Source: Agrobacterium rubi TR3 = NBRC 13261
GTDB lineage: Bacteria > Pseudomonadota > Alphaproteobacteria > Rhizobiales > Rhizobiaceae
Length of the DNA stretch: 64,000 bases
NCBI RefSeq assembly: GCF_000739935.1
Contig: NZ_BBJU01000002.1
Location: 115,897 to 179,896 of the forward strand
Reading direction: 5' to 3'
Of this stretch, positions 1-9,192 are shown piece after piece (within the stretch, counting starts at the first letter, position 1; the number at the start of each line of letters is the position of its first letter). The notes below the pieces were generated by a model that was not told where the DNA came from, did no database searches, and saw only the letters and a program-made list of their open reading frames with translations. The position numbers and the translations under genes were made by a program.

Positions 1-122
1 CGGATGATCAGATTTTCCAGAAAACGGGCGTCAATAAACTTGCATTCGTTTATCAACTTTGTGTATGGCGTCAATATCGATGGTCTCAGACCAGCCAGTT
101 TCCACCCTCAAACGAAGTCCGC

Positions 123-935
123 GTGGATATGCCAATGCTCGACCTGTCGAAAGCCAACACGTCGCCGGTTCTGTCGTTGACGGAGGTGAGCTTTGCCGTC
201 GAGAGCCGCACGCTTTTGCACCCGCTGACGCTTCAACTGGAGGCGGGCAAATCCATCGCGCTGATCGGCCATAATGGCTCCGGCAAATCGACGCTTCTGA
301 AACTGATTGGGCGGCAGCAGAAACAAAGCGGCGGCACCATCCATTTCGAGGGCAAGCCGCTGGATGATTGGGGTGCGCGGGATTTAGCCCGGCGGCTGGC
401 CTATCTGCCGCAGAGAACACCGGCGGCCCCCGGCATGCTGGTCAAGGAATTGGTCGCTCTGGGGCGGTACCCCTGGCACGGCGCGCTGGGGCGGTTCGGC
501 GCAAAGGATCAACAGAAGGTGGATGAAGCGATCGAACTCACCGGCATTGCGCCTTTTGCCGAGCGCATGGTTGACAGCCTGTCGGGCGGTGAGCGCCAGC
601 GGGTGTGGCTTGCCATGCTGGTGGCGCAGGATGCGGCGTGTTTGCTGCTGGATGAGCCGATTTCCGCGCTCGATATCGGCCATCAGTTGGAGGTTCTGTC
701 CCTCACGCATGATTTGTGCCGCAAGAAGGGCATTACCGTCATCACCGTGCTGCATGATGTGAATATGGCGGCACGGTTCTGCGATGAGATCGTCGCCCTG
801 CATTCGGGACGGCTGATTGCCCATGGCACTCCGCAAGAGGTGATGACGGCGGATGAGCTTGCCCGCATCTACGATGTGCGGATGGACATTCTCCACCAGC
901 CATCCAGCGGACGTCTGGTCGCGCTGGCGCAATAG
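123..935 (+). CDS. fhuC: Iron(III)-hydroxamate ABC transporter ATPase FhuC
   Basis: This is the ATP-binding subunit that powers uptake of hydroxamate siderophores (ferrichrome type) through an inner-membrane FhuB-like permease. Walker A is at residues 49-57 (GHNGSGKST), the Q-loop Gln near 97, signature LSGGE at 153-157, Walker B LLLDE at 174-178 and the H-loop His at 211. The stretch after the Q-loop (ELVALGRYPWHGALGRFG) is characteristic of FhuC. At 270 residues it is a normal length. The start is uncertain: GTG at 123 and ATGs at 129 and 135 are all possible, and the frame stays open to the window edge. The permease and binding protein are not in the window and may lie to the left. Confidence 0.9.
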   Translation: MDMPMLDLSKANTSPVLSLTEVSFAVESRTLLHPLTLQLEAGKSIALIGHNGSGKSTLLKLIGRQQKQSGGTIHFEGKPLDDWGARDLARRLAYLPQRTPAAPGMLVKELVALGRYPWHGALGRFGAKDQQKVDEAIELTGIAPFAERMVDSLSGGERQRVWLAMLVAQDAACLLLDEPISALDIGHQLEVLSLTHDLCRKKGITVITVLHDVNMAARFCDEIVALHSGRLIAHGTPQEVMTADELARIYDVRMDILHQPSSGRLVALAQ

Positions 936-953
936 GCATAACCAGCCGGTGAC

Positions 954-1373
954 CTACTTCTGTCCCGCCTGTCGCATCGGCATGCGGTCGATGAGATCGA
1001 ACAATGCCACGCTGCCAACGACATCGTCGCTGCGCAGCTTGATGCCGCCATCCTTGCCGATCAGCACCGCCTCGAAAGCTTTGCCGTTGGCGCCAGCCTC
1101 ACGCGTCAGCGTTTTGGCGTCGAGACCGCCAGCGCTGCCGAAGATGGGCGTGACGCTGTTATCCGTCACATGCAGCACGACCATATCGCGATCGGCAAGT
1201 TCGGCTTCCTGTTCGCGAACGGTTTCGATCTGCTTTTGAACTTTCGCGTCTTCCGTTTTGCCGAAGACGACGAGCACCCGGTTTTTCCAAGTGAGATGCG
1301 ACAGGCTATCCATGCTCCACCCTTGCGTGTTCCATGCCAGCAGCAGTGCTGCGGCCAAAAGAAGCTTTTTCAC
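954..1373 (-). CDS. DUF4174 secreted protein
   Basis: A small exported protein of 139 residues matching the DUF4174 pattern, whose members have a thioredoxin-like shape without redox cysteines. An N-terminal signal peptide ends near residue 20 (hydrophobic LLLAAALLLAW core). The body shows WKNRVLVVFG early and a predicted alpha/beta layout, with AVLIGKDGGIKLRS near residue 105. It starts with GTG at 1373, behind a GAGG ribosome site about 9 bases upstream. It converges on fhuC with an 18-base gap, so the two are not one operon. Function is unknown. Confidence 0.75.
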   Translation of the reverse strand: MKKLLLAAALLLAWNTQGWSMDSLSHLTWKNRVLVVFGKTEDAKVQKQIETVREQEAELADRDMVVLHVTDNSVTPIFGSAGGLDAKTLTREAGANGKAFEAVLIGKDGGIKLRSDDVVGSVALFDLIDRMPMRQAGQK

Positions 1374-1448
1374 GGTTTCATACCTCGTTGTTAAGAGGTG
1401 AAACGTGTGGAGGCGGCACTGGTTCTCACACAGTTTGGTGTTTTCGCG

Positions 1449-2606
1449 TCAGGTCAGCTCGGCAGTGGAGGGGGAGAGGCTGCTCTGGTCGGTCGCCACC
1501 GTCATCATATTGCCGCGCCACGAGACCGAAGAGCCCAGCAGGCTTTTGGTCCAGACGGCGGGCAGAAGGAGGTCGCGGATCATCATCGCTGTTAAGCTTC
1601 GCCACGAAATGTGCCAACCGGCGTGTTTGGCGAGATAGAGTTCCGGCAGATAGAAGCTGGCGAGAATGGCTGCTCCGCCCGCGCAAACGGCTGTTGGTCC
1701 GGCGCCAGCCAACAGCAGTGCTGCCATCGTCAGCAGAAGTGGCGGAACCGCGCCGACGAAAATTTCCGGTGCGAAGAACAGCGGGAAGGTCACGCGCCGC
1801 AACCTGCCCCAGCGTGTCTGGCGCGACCAGATTTCACGCAGGCTGCGTTGTCCCAGCGGCTGTTCGAACGGCAATGACACGAGGTGGACGTTTAATCCTG
1901 CCGCCCGCACCAGCTTGGTGGCCGCCGCATCCTCGGCAATTTCAGCGCCCAGCGCTTCGATGCCGCCGCGCGCATTCAGGAACGGCTTGTGCCACAGCAT
2001 GGTCTTGCCCTGGGCAAAGCCGCCGCCCAGCGCTTCTGCCGAATATTGGTAGCGGGCCTGGAACGTGTTGAGGAAGCTACATTCGACCTCTGCCCAAAGG
2101 TCGAAAGGACGCGAGCCGATGGGCGGGGAGCAGACGAGACCGGTGTCGTTGCGCCACGCCGCCATCAGCGTGGTGATGTAATCAGGCGGCATCAGCACGT
2201 TGGAATCGGCCAGAATAACCCAGTCATGGGCTGCTGCCCGCCAGCCCTTGACGCAATTGTTGAGCTTGGGATTGGCGCTGATCCGGTCGTCGCCGATCAG
2301 CACCGTGGCATTGATCTGCGGATGGGCCGTGATCTGTGACTGGACCTCCCGGATGACGGGATCGTTCTTGTCGGCCACGCAGAAGATGATCTCGTAGTCT
2401 GGCCAGTCCAGCGCGAATGCGCGGGAAATCGTCAACGGCGTGAAATTCTCGATGCCGCGCAGGGGAATGACGAGCGATACCGCTGGTTTCGATGCCGAAA
2501 GTGCATTGGGTCGGGGTGTTCGTTTCAGACGGATTGCTGCAAGCGTGATGCTGAGAAGATGCACGAAGAGCAAAACGAGCGCGCCAACGGCAAGGGCAAT
2601 ATCCAT
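1449..2606 (-). CDS. Ceramide glucosyltransferase (GT21 family)
   Basis: A membrane glycosyltransferase with the hallmarks of family GT21, which moves glucose from UDP-glucose to ceramide. An N-terminal transmembrane anchor (residues 3-25) precedes a GT-A domain with acidic sites at D79 (VADKND), D134 (LADSN) and E225/D226, then the RQTRW motif at 262-266, the (Q/R)xxRW signature of the family. Two or three hydrophobic C-terminal segments follow. Glucosylceramide synthases of this type are known from Agrobacterium and few other bacteria. The start at 2606 has GAGG nine bases upstream. HpnI-like transferases of hopanoid pathways share the fold, but no hopanoid genes are nearby. Confidence 0.8.
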   Translation of the reverse strand: MDIALAVGALVLLFVHLLSITLAAIRLKRTPRPNALSASKPAVSLVIPLRGIENFTPLTISRAFALDWPDYEIIFCVADKNDPVIREVQSQITAHPQINATVLIGDDRISANPKLNNCVKGWRAAAHDWVILADSNVLMPPDYITTLMAAWRNDTGLVCSPPIGSRPFDLWAEVECSFLNTFQARYQYSAEALGGGFAQGKTMLWHKPFLNARGGIEALGAEIAEDAAATKLVRAAGLNVHLVSLPFEQPLGQRSLREIWSRQTRWGRLRRVTFPLFFAPEIFVGAVPPLLLTMAALLLAGAGPTAVCAGGAAILASFYLPELYLAKHAGWHISWRSLTAMMIRDLLLPAVWTKSLLGSSVSWRGNMMTVATDQSSLSPSTAELT

Positions 2607-2727
2607 GCGAGATCAACCTCCGCGCTTCGCCTCACGACTGAGAATCGGCTTTGTGTTGATACAGCAATTATAACGCCTTCATGACAGGCGCGTGTCACAC
2701 GCCTGTCTTTGCCGTTGAAGCGTTTCT

Positions 2728-3495
2728 TCAGACCGCGTGGGCCAGCGGCGGCGTCGACAGGCCGGGCGTTGCCAGCGCCTCGAAGCTTGGCTTTGCCAGC
2801 AGATACCCCTGGATGAGACTGACGCCCAGGTCTTTCAGAACCGAAAGCTCGCCATAGGTTTCCACACCTTCGCAGAGCGGTGTGATGTTGAGTTCAAACA
2901 GCATGTTGAGCGTGTGTTTGACGATGGTGCGCCGGGCAATGTCGGTATCGATGCCACGGATCATGTCCATATCGAGCTTGACGATATCGGGCTGGAAATG
3001 GGTCAGCAGGCCAAGACCCGAATGGCCCGCGCCAAAATCGTCGATGGCCGTTTTGAAGCCCATATCGCGATAGGTGCGCAAAATGTCGAGGATGTGCTTG
3101 GTGTCGAGTTTTTCGTTTTCGGTAAATTCGAAGATGATGCGGTTGAGCGGAAAGCCGGTCTTCATCGCCGTCTGCAAGGTCAGGCGAATGCAGGCGCGCG
3201 GCTCGTAAACGGCATTCGGCATGAAATTGATCGATAGCTTCGTATCGTCTGCGGGGTCATAGAGCTTTGCGGCCAGCTCAATGGCCTTGACGCGACATTG
3301 CTGGTCGAAGGCATAGCGATTGTCCTCTTTGACCTGGCTCAACACCGAGCCCGCGCCTTCGCCATTTGCGCCGCGCACTAACGCTTCATGGGCAAACACC
3401 TTGCCTGTGGTCACGTCGACAATGGGCTGGAACGCCATGGAAAATGGTACGTCAAATGCAGCGCCGTCGCGGCAACCATTGCACTGTGTGGGCAT
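2728..3495 (-). CDS. EAL-domain c-di-GMP phosphodiesterase
   Basis: A stand-alone EAL domain that would hydrolyse cyclic di-GMP. The catalytic set looks intact: the EAL signature (HEALVRG), Asn in INFMPN, Glu in FEFTENE, the DDFGAG metal motif, Lys in VKLDM, Glu in CEGVET and the QGYLLAKP end motif. The N-terminus carries a short CxxC element (QCNGC), with no membrane segment. The start at 3495 is preferred because GAGAG lies just upstream; an upstream ATG at 3531 lacks a ribosome site. It is divergent from the PAS-LuxR gene, which may share its regulation. A 25-base hairpin at 2683-2707 follows the gene but has no T-tract. Confidence 0.85.
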   Translation of the reverse strand: MPTQCNGCRDGAAFDVPFSMAFQPIVDVTTGKVFAHEALVRGANGEGAGSVLSQVKEDNRYAFDQQCRVKAIELAAKLYDPADDTKLSINFMPNAVYEPRACIRLTLQTAMKTGFPLNRIIFEFTENEKLDTKHILDILRTYRDMGFKTAIDDFGAGHSGLGLLTHFQPDIVKLDMDMIRGIDTDIARRTIVKHTLNMLFELNITPLCEGVETYGELSVLKDLGVSLIQGYLLAKPSFEALATPGLSTPPLAHAV

Positions 3496-3689
3496 GGGTG
3501 AGCTCTCTCTGTCCGTTGTTTTTCGGAACATTAGATTATAAGGGATTAAACTTTCATTGATGTAATATGCTCAATCACAACCTTTCCGATACGACCGTGT
3601 CGTTTGTGTGTGCGGCGCTCGCTTTTCTCGCTGAGAGACGGCATGATGCCAGGACGTGATTGTTTTACCCAGCGCAGCCGAGACACGAT

Positions 3690-5198
3690 ATGAACGACGT
3701 TCCCACGCCACCCAGGATCAATCGCGGCAGTCTTCAGGAACTGATCGGCGGCTTGAGCGACGGGATTATCTTGGTAAAGCCGGATGGTACCATCGTCTGG
3801 GCCAATGAATCGGCCCTCGACATGCACCGTGTCGACGCCATCGAGGCGCTGGGGGCGGATGCCAGGGACTATCGCCGCAGGTTTACGCTGCGCTATCGCA
3901 ATAACCATCTTCTGGAAGAGGGGCAATATCCGCTCGAGCGCCTGCTTACCGGCGAGACGATCGACGATGTGACGGTGGAAATATCACCCGCCGACGATCT
4001 CGATCTCGTCTGGGTGCACACCGTGCGCAGCATGATCATTTCCGATGGCACCGACAAGCCGGACGTGCTGGCGTTGATCCTGCGTGATGAGACGCCACGT
4101 TTCGAGGCCGAGGAAAGGTTCGAGCGTTCCTTCAACGCCAACCCCGCGCCGGGGCTGATCTGCCGGTTGGATGACCACCGTTTCATCCGCGTCAATGAAG
4201 GCTTTCTGGAAATGACCGGGTTTTCCAAGGAGGACGTGGTTGGCAAGACGGTGGAGGCGATAGGCCTGTTTTCCAACTGCGATACGGGTGAGGATGCACT
4301 GACCAAGTTGGGTGAGGGCCGGGTGATCCGCCACCGCGAGGCCCTCGTTCCGCTGCCCGATGGCGGCGATCGGCTTGTGATCGTGGCAGGTGAGCCGATC
4401 TCCGTGGTCGAAGAGCCCTGCATGCTCTTCACCTTTGCCGATCTCGATGCCAGACGAAAAGCACAAAATGCGCTGCGCCAGAGCGAGGAGCGTTTTTCCA
4501 AATCCTTCAAGCTTTCGCCCGCACCGGCTGCCATCTCCCGGCTGGATGATTTCGTGTTTACGGAAGTCAATGACGCGTTTCTGCAAATCTCCGGTTACGG
4601 TGCGACCGAAATCACCGGGCGCACGGCCAGCGATCTGCGTCTGTGGGAAGACGTGGCCGCACGGCGAGCGCTGGAAGAAAAGCTGCGCGACAATATTTTC
4701 GTTCGCAACGAAACCTGGCGCATGCGCCAGAAGGATGGCGGCATGGCCGATTGCCTGGTGTCTGCCGAGCGGGTGGAAATCAACGACGAGCAATGCGTGA
4801 TCTGGGCGCTTCAGGATGTGACCGAGCGTCGGCGCAGCGAAGCGCAACTGGTCGAGGCCATCGAAAGCGTGATGGCCGATACGTCCTGGTTCAGCCGCTC
4901 CATCGTCGACCGGCTGGCCACGCTCAAGCACCAGTCGACGGCAGCACCCACGGCACAGCTGATGGAACTGAGCGACCGCGAGCGCGAAATTCTGGGCCTG
5001 ATCTGCAACGGCCAGAGCGATGCGGAGATGAGCGACACGCTGCATCTGTCCAAGAACACCATCCGCAATCACATTGCCTCGCTCTACGGCAAGATCGGCG
5101 TTAACCGGCGGGCGGCGGCGGTGATCTGGGCGCGCGAACGTGGCTTTACCGGCGTGACCGACGCCAAGGCCAAAGCCAAGGCAAAGAGCAAAAAATAA
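3690..5198 (+). CDS. PAS-repeat LuxR-type transcriptional regulator
   Basis: A cytoplasmic sensor-regulator of 502 residues. Three PAS-like domains are followed by a LuxR/FixJ helix-turn-helix near the C-terminus (LSDREREILGLICNGQSDAE and NTIRNHIASLYGKIGV). There is no receiver or kinase domain, so signal sensing and DNA binding sit on one chain. The C-terminal tail is a lysine/alanine run (KAKAKAKSKK). The ATG at 3690 is chosen over an upstream TTG at 3660, since the PAS region begins well after it. It stands alone and divergent from the EAL gene. What it senses and regulates cannot be read from sequence. Confidence 0.8.
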   Translation: MNDVPTPPRINRGSLQELIGGLSDGIILVKPDGTIVWANESALDMHRVDAIEALGADARDYRRRFTLRYRNNHLLEEGQYPLERLLTGETIDDVTVEISPADDLDLVWVHTVRSMIISDGTDKPDVLALILRDETPRFEAEERFERSFNANPAPGLICRLDDHRFIRVNEGFLEMTGFSKEDVVGKTVEAIGLFSNCDTGEDALTKLGEGRVIRHREALVPLPDGGDRLVIVAGEPISVVEEPCMLFTFADLDARRKAQNALRQSEERFSKSFKLSPAPAAISRLDDFVFTEVNDAFLQISGYGATEITGRTASDLRLWEDVAARRALEEKLRDNIFVRNETWRMRQKDGGMADCLVSAERVEINDEQCVIWALQDVTERRRSEAQLVEAIESVMADTSWFSRSIVDRLATLKHQSTAAPTAQLMELSDREREILGLICNGQSDAEMSDTLHLSKNTIRNHIASLYGKIGVNRRAAAVIWARERGFTGVTDAKAKAKAKSKK

Positions 5199-5372
5199 TC
5201 GGAAATCCGACAGGATTCCGTAAAAAAGGTCATTTTCTACCAATCCGAATAGTATTTTCCGCTCTGCAAAAGCTTGGCATACGGCAGTATCTCCTATGGC
5301 ATGACGTTGGCTCCCTTGCGGGCTCCCACCCACGTCAGACCGTTAAAAACACAGTCTTAGGAAGGATACATC

Positions 5373-5552
5373 ATGGATAAGAACCGTATCGAAGGTGCCG
5401 CCAAGGAACTGAAGGGCACGATCAAGGAAGCCGCCGGCAAGTTGACCGGCAACAGGAAGCTTGAAGCCGAAGGCCGGGGCGAAAAGATCGCCGGCGAAGT
5501 GCAGAGCACCTTGGGCAAGGGTGTAGACGCCGTCAAAGGCGCCCTGAAGTAA
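5373..5552 (+). CDS. CsbD family stress protein
   Basis: A 59-residue hydrophilic protein of the CsbD family: it begins MDKNRIEGAAKELKG and contains the repeated G-x-A-K-L-T-G and G-E-x-x-G-K type motifs ending AVKGALK. Family members are induced by general stress, but their molecular role is unknown. A strong ribosome site (AGGAAGG, 5359-5365) precedes the ATG. It is followed at 5616 by the BON-like gene and then a DUF992 gene on the same strand, so the three may be co-expressed. Confidence 0.88.
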   Translation: MDKNRIEGAAKELKGTIKEAAGKLTGNRKLEAEGRGEKIAGEVQSTLGKGVDAVKGALK

Positions 5553-5615
5553 GCGTCGATCCAGCCATCGGGCTCGCCAGATCTGGCAGGCCGGACCCAA
5601 GGAGGCAAGCCCGCC

Positions 5616-5957
5616 ATGTTCTTTCCCGTTTTCTCACCGGCATCTGACTCATCGTCCGGCCAGTGTGCAACCAGTGCCGCTATCAAATCGTTATTGGCCT
5701 ACGCGCACGGTCTTGAAGATTGCCAGATCGACGTTGAGGTTTCCTCGGGAATTGTCATGCTCACCGGCAAAGCGAATTGCATTGCTGCCGTGGACACGGC
5801 GATCGGGATTGCCGCCGACGTTTCATCCAGGCCCGTCTTCAGCGATATCGATGTGCGCGAGACGTGCCTGACCCCACCCACACCGCCTGCCCGCGATCTT
5901 GAAAGAGACCCACGGACATCCGGCAAAATTCTTCACATGAAAAGAGACAAGACATGA
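5616..5957 (+). CDS. BON-like domain protein
   Basis: A 113-residue protein whose middle (about residues 20-83) resembles a single BON domain: IDVEVSSGIVMLTGKAN, then an amphipathic helix, then FSDIDVRE. BON domains bind phospholipid or envelope components and occur in osmotic-stress proteins. No clear signal peptide is seen, only a Ser/Ala-rich N-terminus. Its stop codon overlaps the next ATG (ATGA at 5954-5957), pointing to translational coupling with the DUF992 gene. The domain call is by pattern only. Confidence 0.6.
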   Translation: MFFPVFSPASDSSSGQCATSAAIKSLLAYAHGLEDCQIDVEVSSGIVMLTGKANCIAAVDTAIGIAADVSSRPVFSDIDVRETCLTPPTPPARDLERDPRTSGKILHMKRDKT

Positions 5958-6469
5958 AAAAGACACTCATCCTCGCGCTTGCAGGCGCCATGGCCATGAC
6001 TTCTGCTGCCTCTGCTGCCAGCACGCACCACAACCGTAAGCCTGCCGAAAAGGTGGTTTCGCAGCCCAAGCAGCGCCTCGGCACATTGTCGTGCGAAGTT
6101 GCAGGCGGCATCGGCCTTCTGGTCGGCTCCAGCCGCGCCGTGGACTGCCAGTTCAAGCAACGCGGTGGCAAGGTGGAACGCTATACCGGCAGCATCGGCA
6201 AGCTTGGTCTTGACGTGGGCGTCACCGGCAAATCCTACATCAGCTGGGTCGTCGTCAACACCGAACCAACGACCGTCGGCCAGGGTAGCCTTGCAGGCAC
6301 CTATGTCGGCGCATCCGCCCGCGCCTCGCTCGGCATTGGCCTCGGTGCCAACGCCCTGGTCGGCGGCAACTCCAAGAACTTCGGCCTTCAGCCGCTCAGC
6401 GCCGAATCCGGCATGGGCGTCAACGTCGCCGCCGGCGTCTCGCGTCTTCAGCTGCGCACTGTCCGCTAA
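5954..6469 (+). CDS. DUF992 exported protein
   Basis: A 171-residue exported protein with a clear signal peptide (residues 1-22, cleaved after SAASA). The mature part matches DUF992 of Rhizobiales: GTLSCEVAGGIGLLVGSS, a conserved CQF, then glycine-rich beta-strand segments (GSLAGTYVGASA, GIGLGANALVGGN). Two cysteines (CEV and CQF) could form a disulfide. It is translationally coupled to the BON-like gene and followed by a strong terminator. Function is unknown; a periplasmic or outer-membrane role is likely. Confidence 0.8.
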   Translation: MKKTLILALAGAMAMTSAASAASTHHNRKPAEKVVSQPKQRLGTLSCEVAGGIGLLVGSSRAVDCQFKQRGGKVERYTGSIGKLGLDVGVTGKSYISWVVVNTEPTTVGQGSLAGTYVGASARASLGIGLGANALVGGNSKNFGLQPLSAESGMGVNVAAGVSRLQLRTVR

Positions 6470-6486
6470 GGTCTGAATGAATGACC

Positions 6487-6523
6487 GACGCCCCTTTTCA
6501 GCTTTGGAAGGGGGCGTCTTTTT
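6487..6523 (+). terminator. Rho-independent terminator after the DUF992 gene
   Basis: GACGCCCC (6487-6494) pairs with GGGGCGTC (6511-6518) and is followed by a run of five T. It lies 17 bases after the DUF992 stop and would end the csbD-BON-DUF992 transcript. Confidence 0.85.
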
Positions 6524-6566
6524 GCGTTTTGGGCTGGGAGACCCGTGCCTGATGGTGGCGTAAACC

Positions 6567-7031
6567 TCAGCTCTCGATCTTCTCCACCACCAGTGTCCGC
6601 CCATGCGCCGACGCGATGCGCACGCGGGTGCCTGCGGGGAGATCATCGCCCTGCACCGGCCACCATGTGTCATCCAGCCGAATACGGCCGCGGCTTTCCG
6701 TGATGGGGTCTTGCAAGGTGGCGGTGCGGCCGATGAGGCTGGCTTCGCGCTGGTTGAGGAAGGGCTCGTCGGTTTTGGCGTGATTGCGGCCGTAGTAGCG
6801 GCGGCCCAGGATGGCAAAAGCAATTGACAGAACCGCGAACAAAAGTAGCTGAACGTGCCAGCTCCAGATGGCCGTATCCCACAACGCCAGCGAGATGGCG
6901 CCGATGACGAGGGCGGCGGCTCCGATCCAGATCAGGAACACGCCAGGGGCGACGAGCTCGGCGGCGAGCAAGATGGCTGCCAGTATCCACCAACTCCAGG
7001 GGCCGAGATCGGTGACGAGCCTTGCGATCAT
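6567..7031 (-). CDS. NfeD-like membrane protein
   Basis: A 154-residue short-form NfeD protein: two or three N-terminal transmembrane segments (residues 10-70) and a C-terminal OB-fold (about 95-154, from LIGRTATLQD to TLVVEKIES). NfeD proteins partner with SPFH/stomatin proteins in membrane microdomains. It follows the SPFH gene with a one-base gap on the same strand, so the two are almost certainly one operon and one complex. Confidence 0.88.
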   Translation of the reverse strand: MIARLVTDLGPWSWWILAAILLAAELVAPGVFLIWIGAAALVIGAISLALWDTAIWSWHVQLLLFAVLSIAFAILGRRYYGRNHAKTDEPFLNQREASLIGRTATLQDPITESRGRIRLDDTWWPVQGDDLPAGTRVRIASAHGRTLVVEKIES

Positions 7032-7032
7032 C

Positions 7033-8097
7033 TCATCTCTCCGAGGACGGGCCGAACGGATTGTTGGGGATGGTCACGTTGATGGTCTGGGCCGATGGGC
7101 GGCTGGAGGATGGTGGAACGGAACTGCGCTGCCTATTCTGGGCAGGGTTTTCAGGCGCTGCCGCAGCATCACTATTCTTGCCGAACACTTCCTTGGCGAT
7201 GGCGCCGATGCCGCCGAGCGAGCCGATCAGCGAAGAGGCTTCCATCGGCATCAGCACGATCTTGGAGTTTTTCGCGGTGCCGATGGCCGCCATAGCTTCG
7301 GTGTATTTCTGGGCGATGAAGTAGTTGATGGCGTGGATATCACCGGCGGCGATGGCTTCCGAGACCATACGGGTGGCGTTGGCTTCGGCTTCGGCCAGAC
7401 GTTCGCGCGCCTCGGCATCGCGGAAGGCGGCTTCGCGCTGCCCCTCAGCCTCGAGAATGGCGGATTGCTTGGCGCCTTCGGCGCGCAGGATCTGTGCGTT
7501 ACGCGAACCTTCGGCTTCCAGAACCTGGGCGCGCTTTTCACGCTCGGCCTTCATCTGGCGGGCCATGGAATCCACGAGGTCCTTGGGCGGGGCGATGTCC
7601 TTGATTTCGATGCGGGTGACCTTGATACCCCAAGGGCCTACGGCTTCATCGACCACGCGCAACAGGCGGTCGTTGATAGCGTCGCGGTTGGAAAGCAGCT
7701 CATCGAGATCCATCGAACCCATGACCGAACGGATGTTGGTCATGGTGAGATTCTGGATGGCAAATTGCAGATTGGTGATCTGGTAGGCTGCCTGGGCGGC
7801 GTTCAGCACCTGATAGAAGGCAACCGCGTCTGCCGAAACGCTGGCATTGTCCCTGGTGATGACCTCCTGGGTTGGAATATCCAGCACCTGTTCCATCACG
7901 TTCAGCCGCGCGCCGACGCGCTCGATATAGGGGGTGAGGATGTTGAGGCCGGGTTCCATGGTGCGCGTGTAGCGCCCGAAGCGTTCCACCGTGTAGCGAT
8001 ACCCCTGCGGCACCGTCTTGATACCGGCAAACAGCGTCAGAATGACGAGCCCCACGACGACGATCACGACAATATCGAAACCACCCAGATCAAACAT
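7033..8097 (-). CDS. qmcA: SPFH/Band 7 membrane protease modulator QmcA
   Basis: A stomatin-type protein of 354 residues with one N-terminal membrane segment (DIVVIVVVGLVILTLFAG), a Band 7 domain (TVPQGYRYTVERFGRYTRT through the TRIEIKDIAPP region), a long Ala/Glu-rich coiled coil (EREKRAQVLEAEG repeats) and a disordered Pro/Ser C-terminus. It would organise inner-membrane microdomains and influence FtsH-type proteolysis. Three ATGs lie close together (8112, 8103, 8097); 8097 is chosen because AGGGAG sits six bases before it. It forms an operon with nfeD. Confidence 0.88.
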   Translation of the reverse strand: MFDLGGFDIVVIVVVGLVILTLFAGIKTVPQGYRYTVERFGRYTRTMEPGLNILTPYIERVGARLNVMEQVLDIPTQEVITRDNASVSADAVAFYQVLNAAQAAYQITNLQFAIQNLTMTNIRSVMGSMDLDELLSNRDAINDRLLRVVDEAVGPWGIKVTRIEIKDIAPPKDLVDSMARQMKAEREKRAQVLEAEGSRNAQILRAEGAKQSAILEAEGQREAAFRDAEARERLAEAEANATRMVSEAIAAGDIHAINYFIAQKYTEAMAAIGTAKNSKIVLMPMEASSLIGSLGGIGAIAKEVFGKNSDAAAAPENPAQNRQRSSVPPSSSRPSAQTINVTIPNNPFGPSSER

Positions 8098-8142
8098 CCC
8101 CATCTCCCTCATATGCTGGCAGGTATTGTCTCAGGCTGGTGT

Positions 8143-9192
8143 TTATACCCAGCCCTGCAACTCCCTGCGTACAACCTTTTCGAGAACCCGCATACCCTCT
8201 GAACTGTCGTTCAGGCAAGGGATATGTGAAAACTTCTCGCCACCGTTGTGGTGAAAGATTTCGCCAGCTTCGCCCGCGATTTCTTCCAGTGTTTCCAGAC
8301 AGTCGGACACGAAACCCGGGTTCATGACCGCAATGCGCTTGACGCCGTCCTTGGCCAGCTTTTCCACCGTCTTGTCGGTATAAGGCTGCAACCATTCTTC
8401 CGGCCCGAAACGGGACTGGAAGGTGATCATGAAACGGTCTTTGTCCAGCCCTAGCTTTTCGCGCAGCAGGCGACCCGTCTTCATGCATTGGCAATGATAG
8501 GGATCGCCCTTTTTGAAATAGGACTGCGGAATGCCGTGGAAGGAGGCGAGGATTTTTTCAGGCTCCCAATCCAGCGTCGCCAGATGCGCTTTGACGGAAT
8601 TGGCGAGCGCATCGATATAGGTGTCGTCATCGTGGTAGGGCGGCACGGTGCGCAGCGCGGGTTGCCAGCGCTGCTTCATCAGATATTCGAAGGCCTTGTC
8701 GTTGACGGTGGCCGTCGTTGCTGCCGCAAATTGCGGATAGAGCGGAAACAGCAGGATTTTTTCGCAGCCCTGCGCCTTCAGCGCGTCCATGCGTTCGGCA
8801 ATGCTCGGGTTTCCATAACGCATGCCCCAATCGACCACGACATTGGGCAGGTCGGTCAACATCTTGCCGAGCGCCTCGCCCTGGTTGCGGGTGTAGGTGC
8901 GCAAATAGCTTTCGTTCAGCTCGTGGTTCCAGATTTCCTCATAGGCCTTGCCGACCTTCTGCGGGCGTTTGTTCAGCACGATGCCGTAGAGAATGGGGTA
9001 CCAGAACAGCCGCGACCACTCGATGACACGCTTGTCGCTCAGGAATTCCGCCAGATAACGGCGCATGGATTTGTAATCCGTGCCATCGGGTGTGCCGAGA
9101 TTGACGAGGAGAACGCCGACCTTACCGAAGGCGACCTTCGGGTGATCTGCGGGGAAATGAGCGGTTTGAAGCGTGGAGTTATCTGCGATCAT
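8143..9192 (-). CDS. hemH: Ferrochelatase HemH
   Basis: Inserts Fe2+ into protoporphyrin IX, the last step of heme synthesis. The N-terminal GVLLVNLGTPDG motif, the catalytic His in SFHGIPQSYFKKGDPY, the HCQCMKT segment and the late acidic site FVSDCLETLEEI are all present. At 349 residues it has the usual length for alphaproteobacteria. The ATG at 9192 has AGGA upstream. It is a single gene; the large repeat element lies about 190 bases upstream, outside its likely promoter. Confidence 0.95.
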   Translation of the reverse strand: MIADNSTLQTAHFPADHPKVAFGKVGVLLVNLGTPDGTDYKSMRRYLAEFLSDKRVIEWSRLFWYPILYGIVLNKRPQKVGKAYEEIWNHELNESYLRTYTRNQGEALGKMLTDLPNVVVDWGMRYGNPSIAERMDALKAQGCEKILLFPLYPQFAAATTATVNDKAFEYLMKQRWQPALRTVPPYHDDDTYIDALANSVKAHLATLDWEPEKILASFHGIPQSYFKKGDPYHCQCMKTGRLLREKLGLDKDRFMITFQSRFGPEEWLQPYTDKTVEKLAKDGVKRIAVMNPGFVSDCLETLEEIAGEAGEIFHHNGGEKFSHIPCLNDSSEGMRVLEKVVRRELQGWV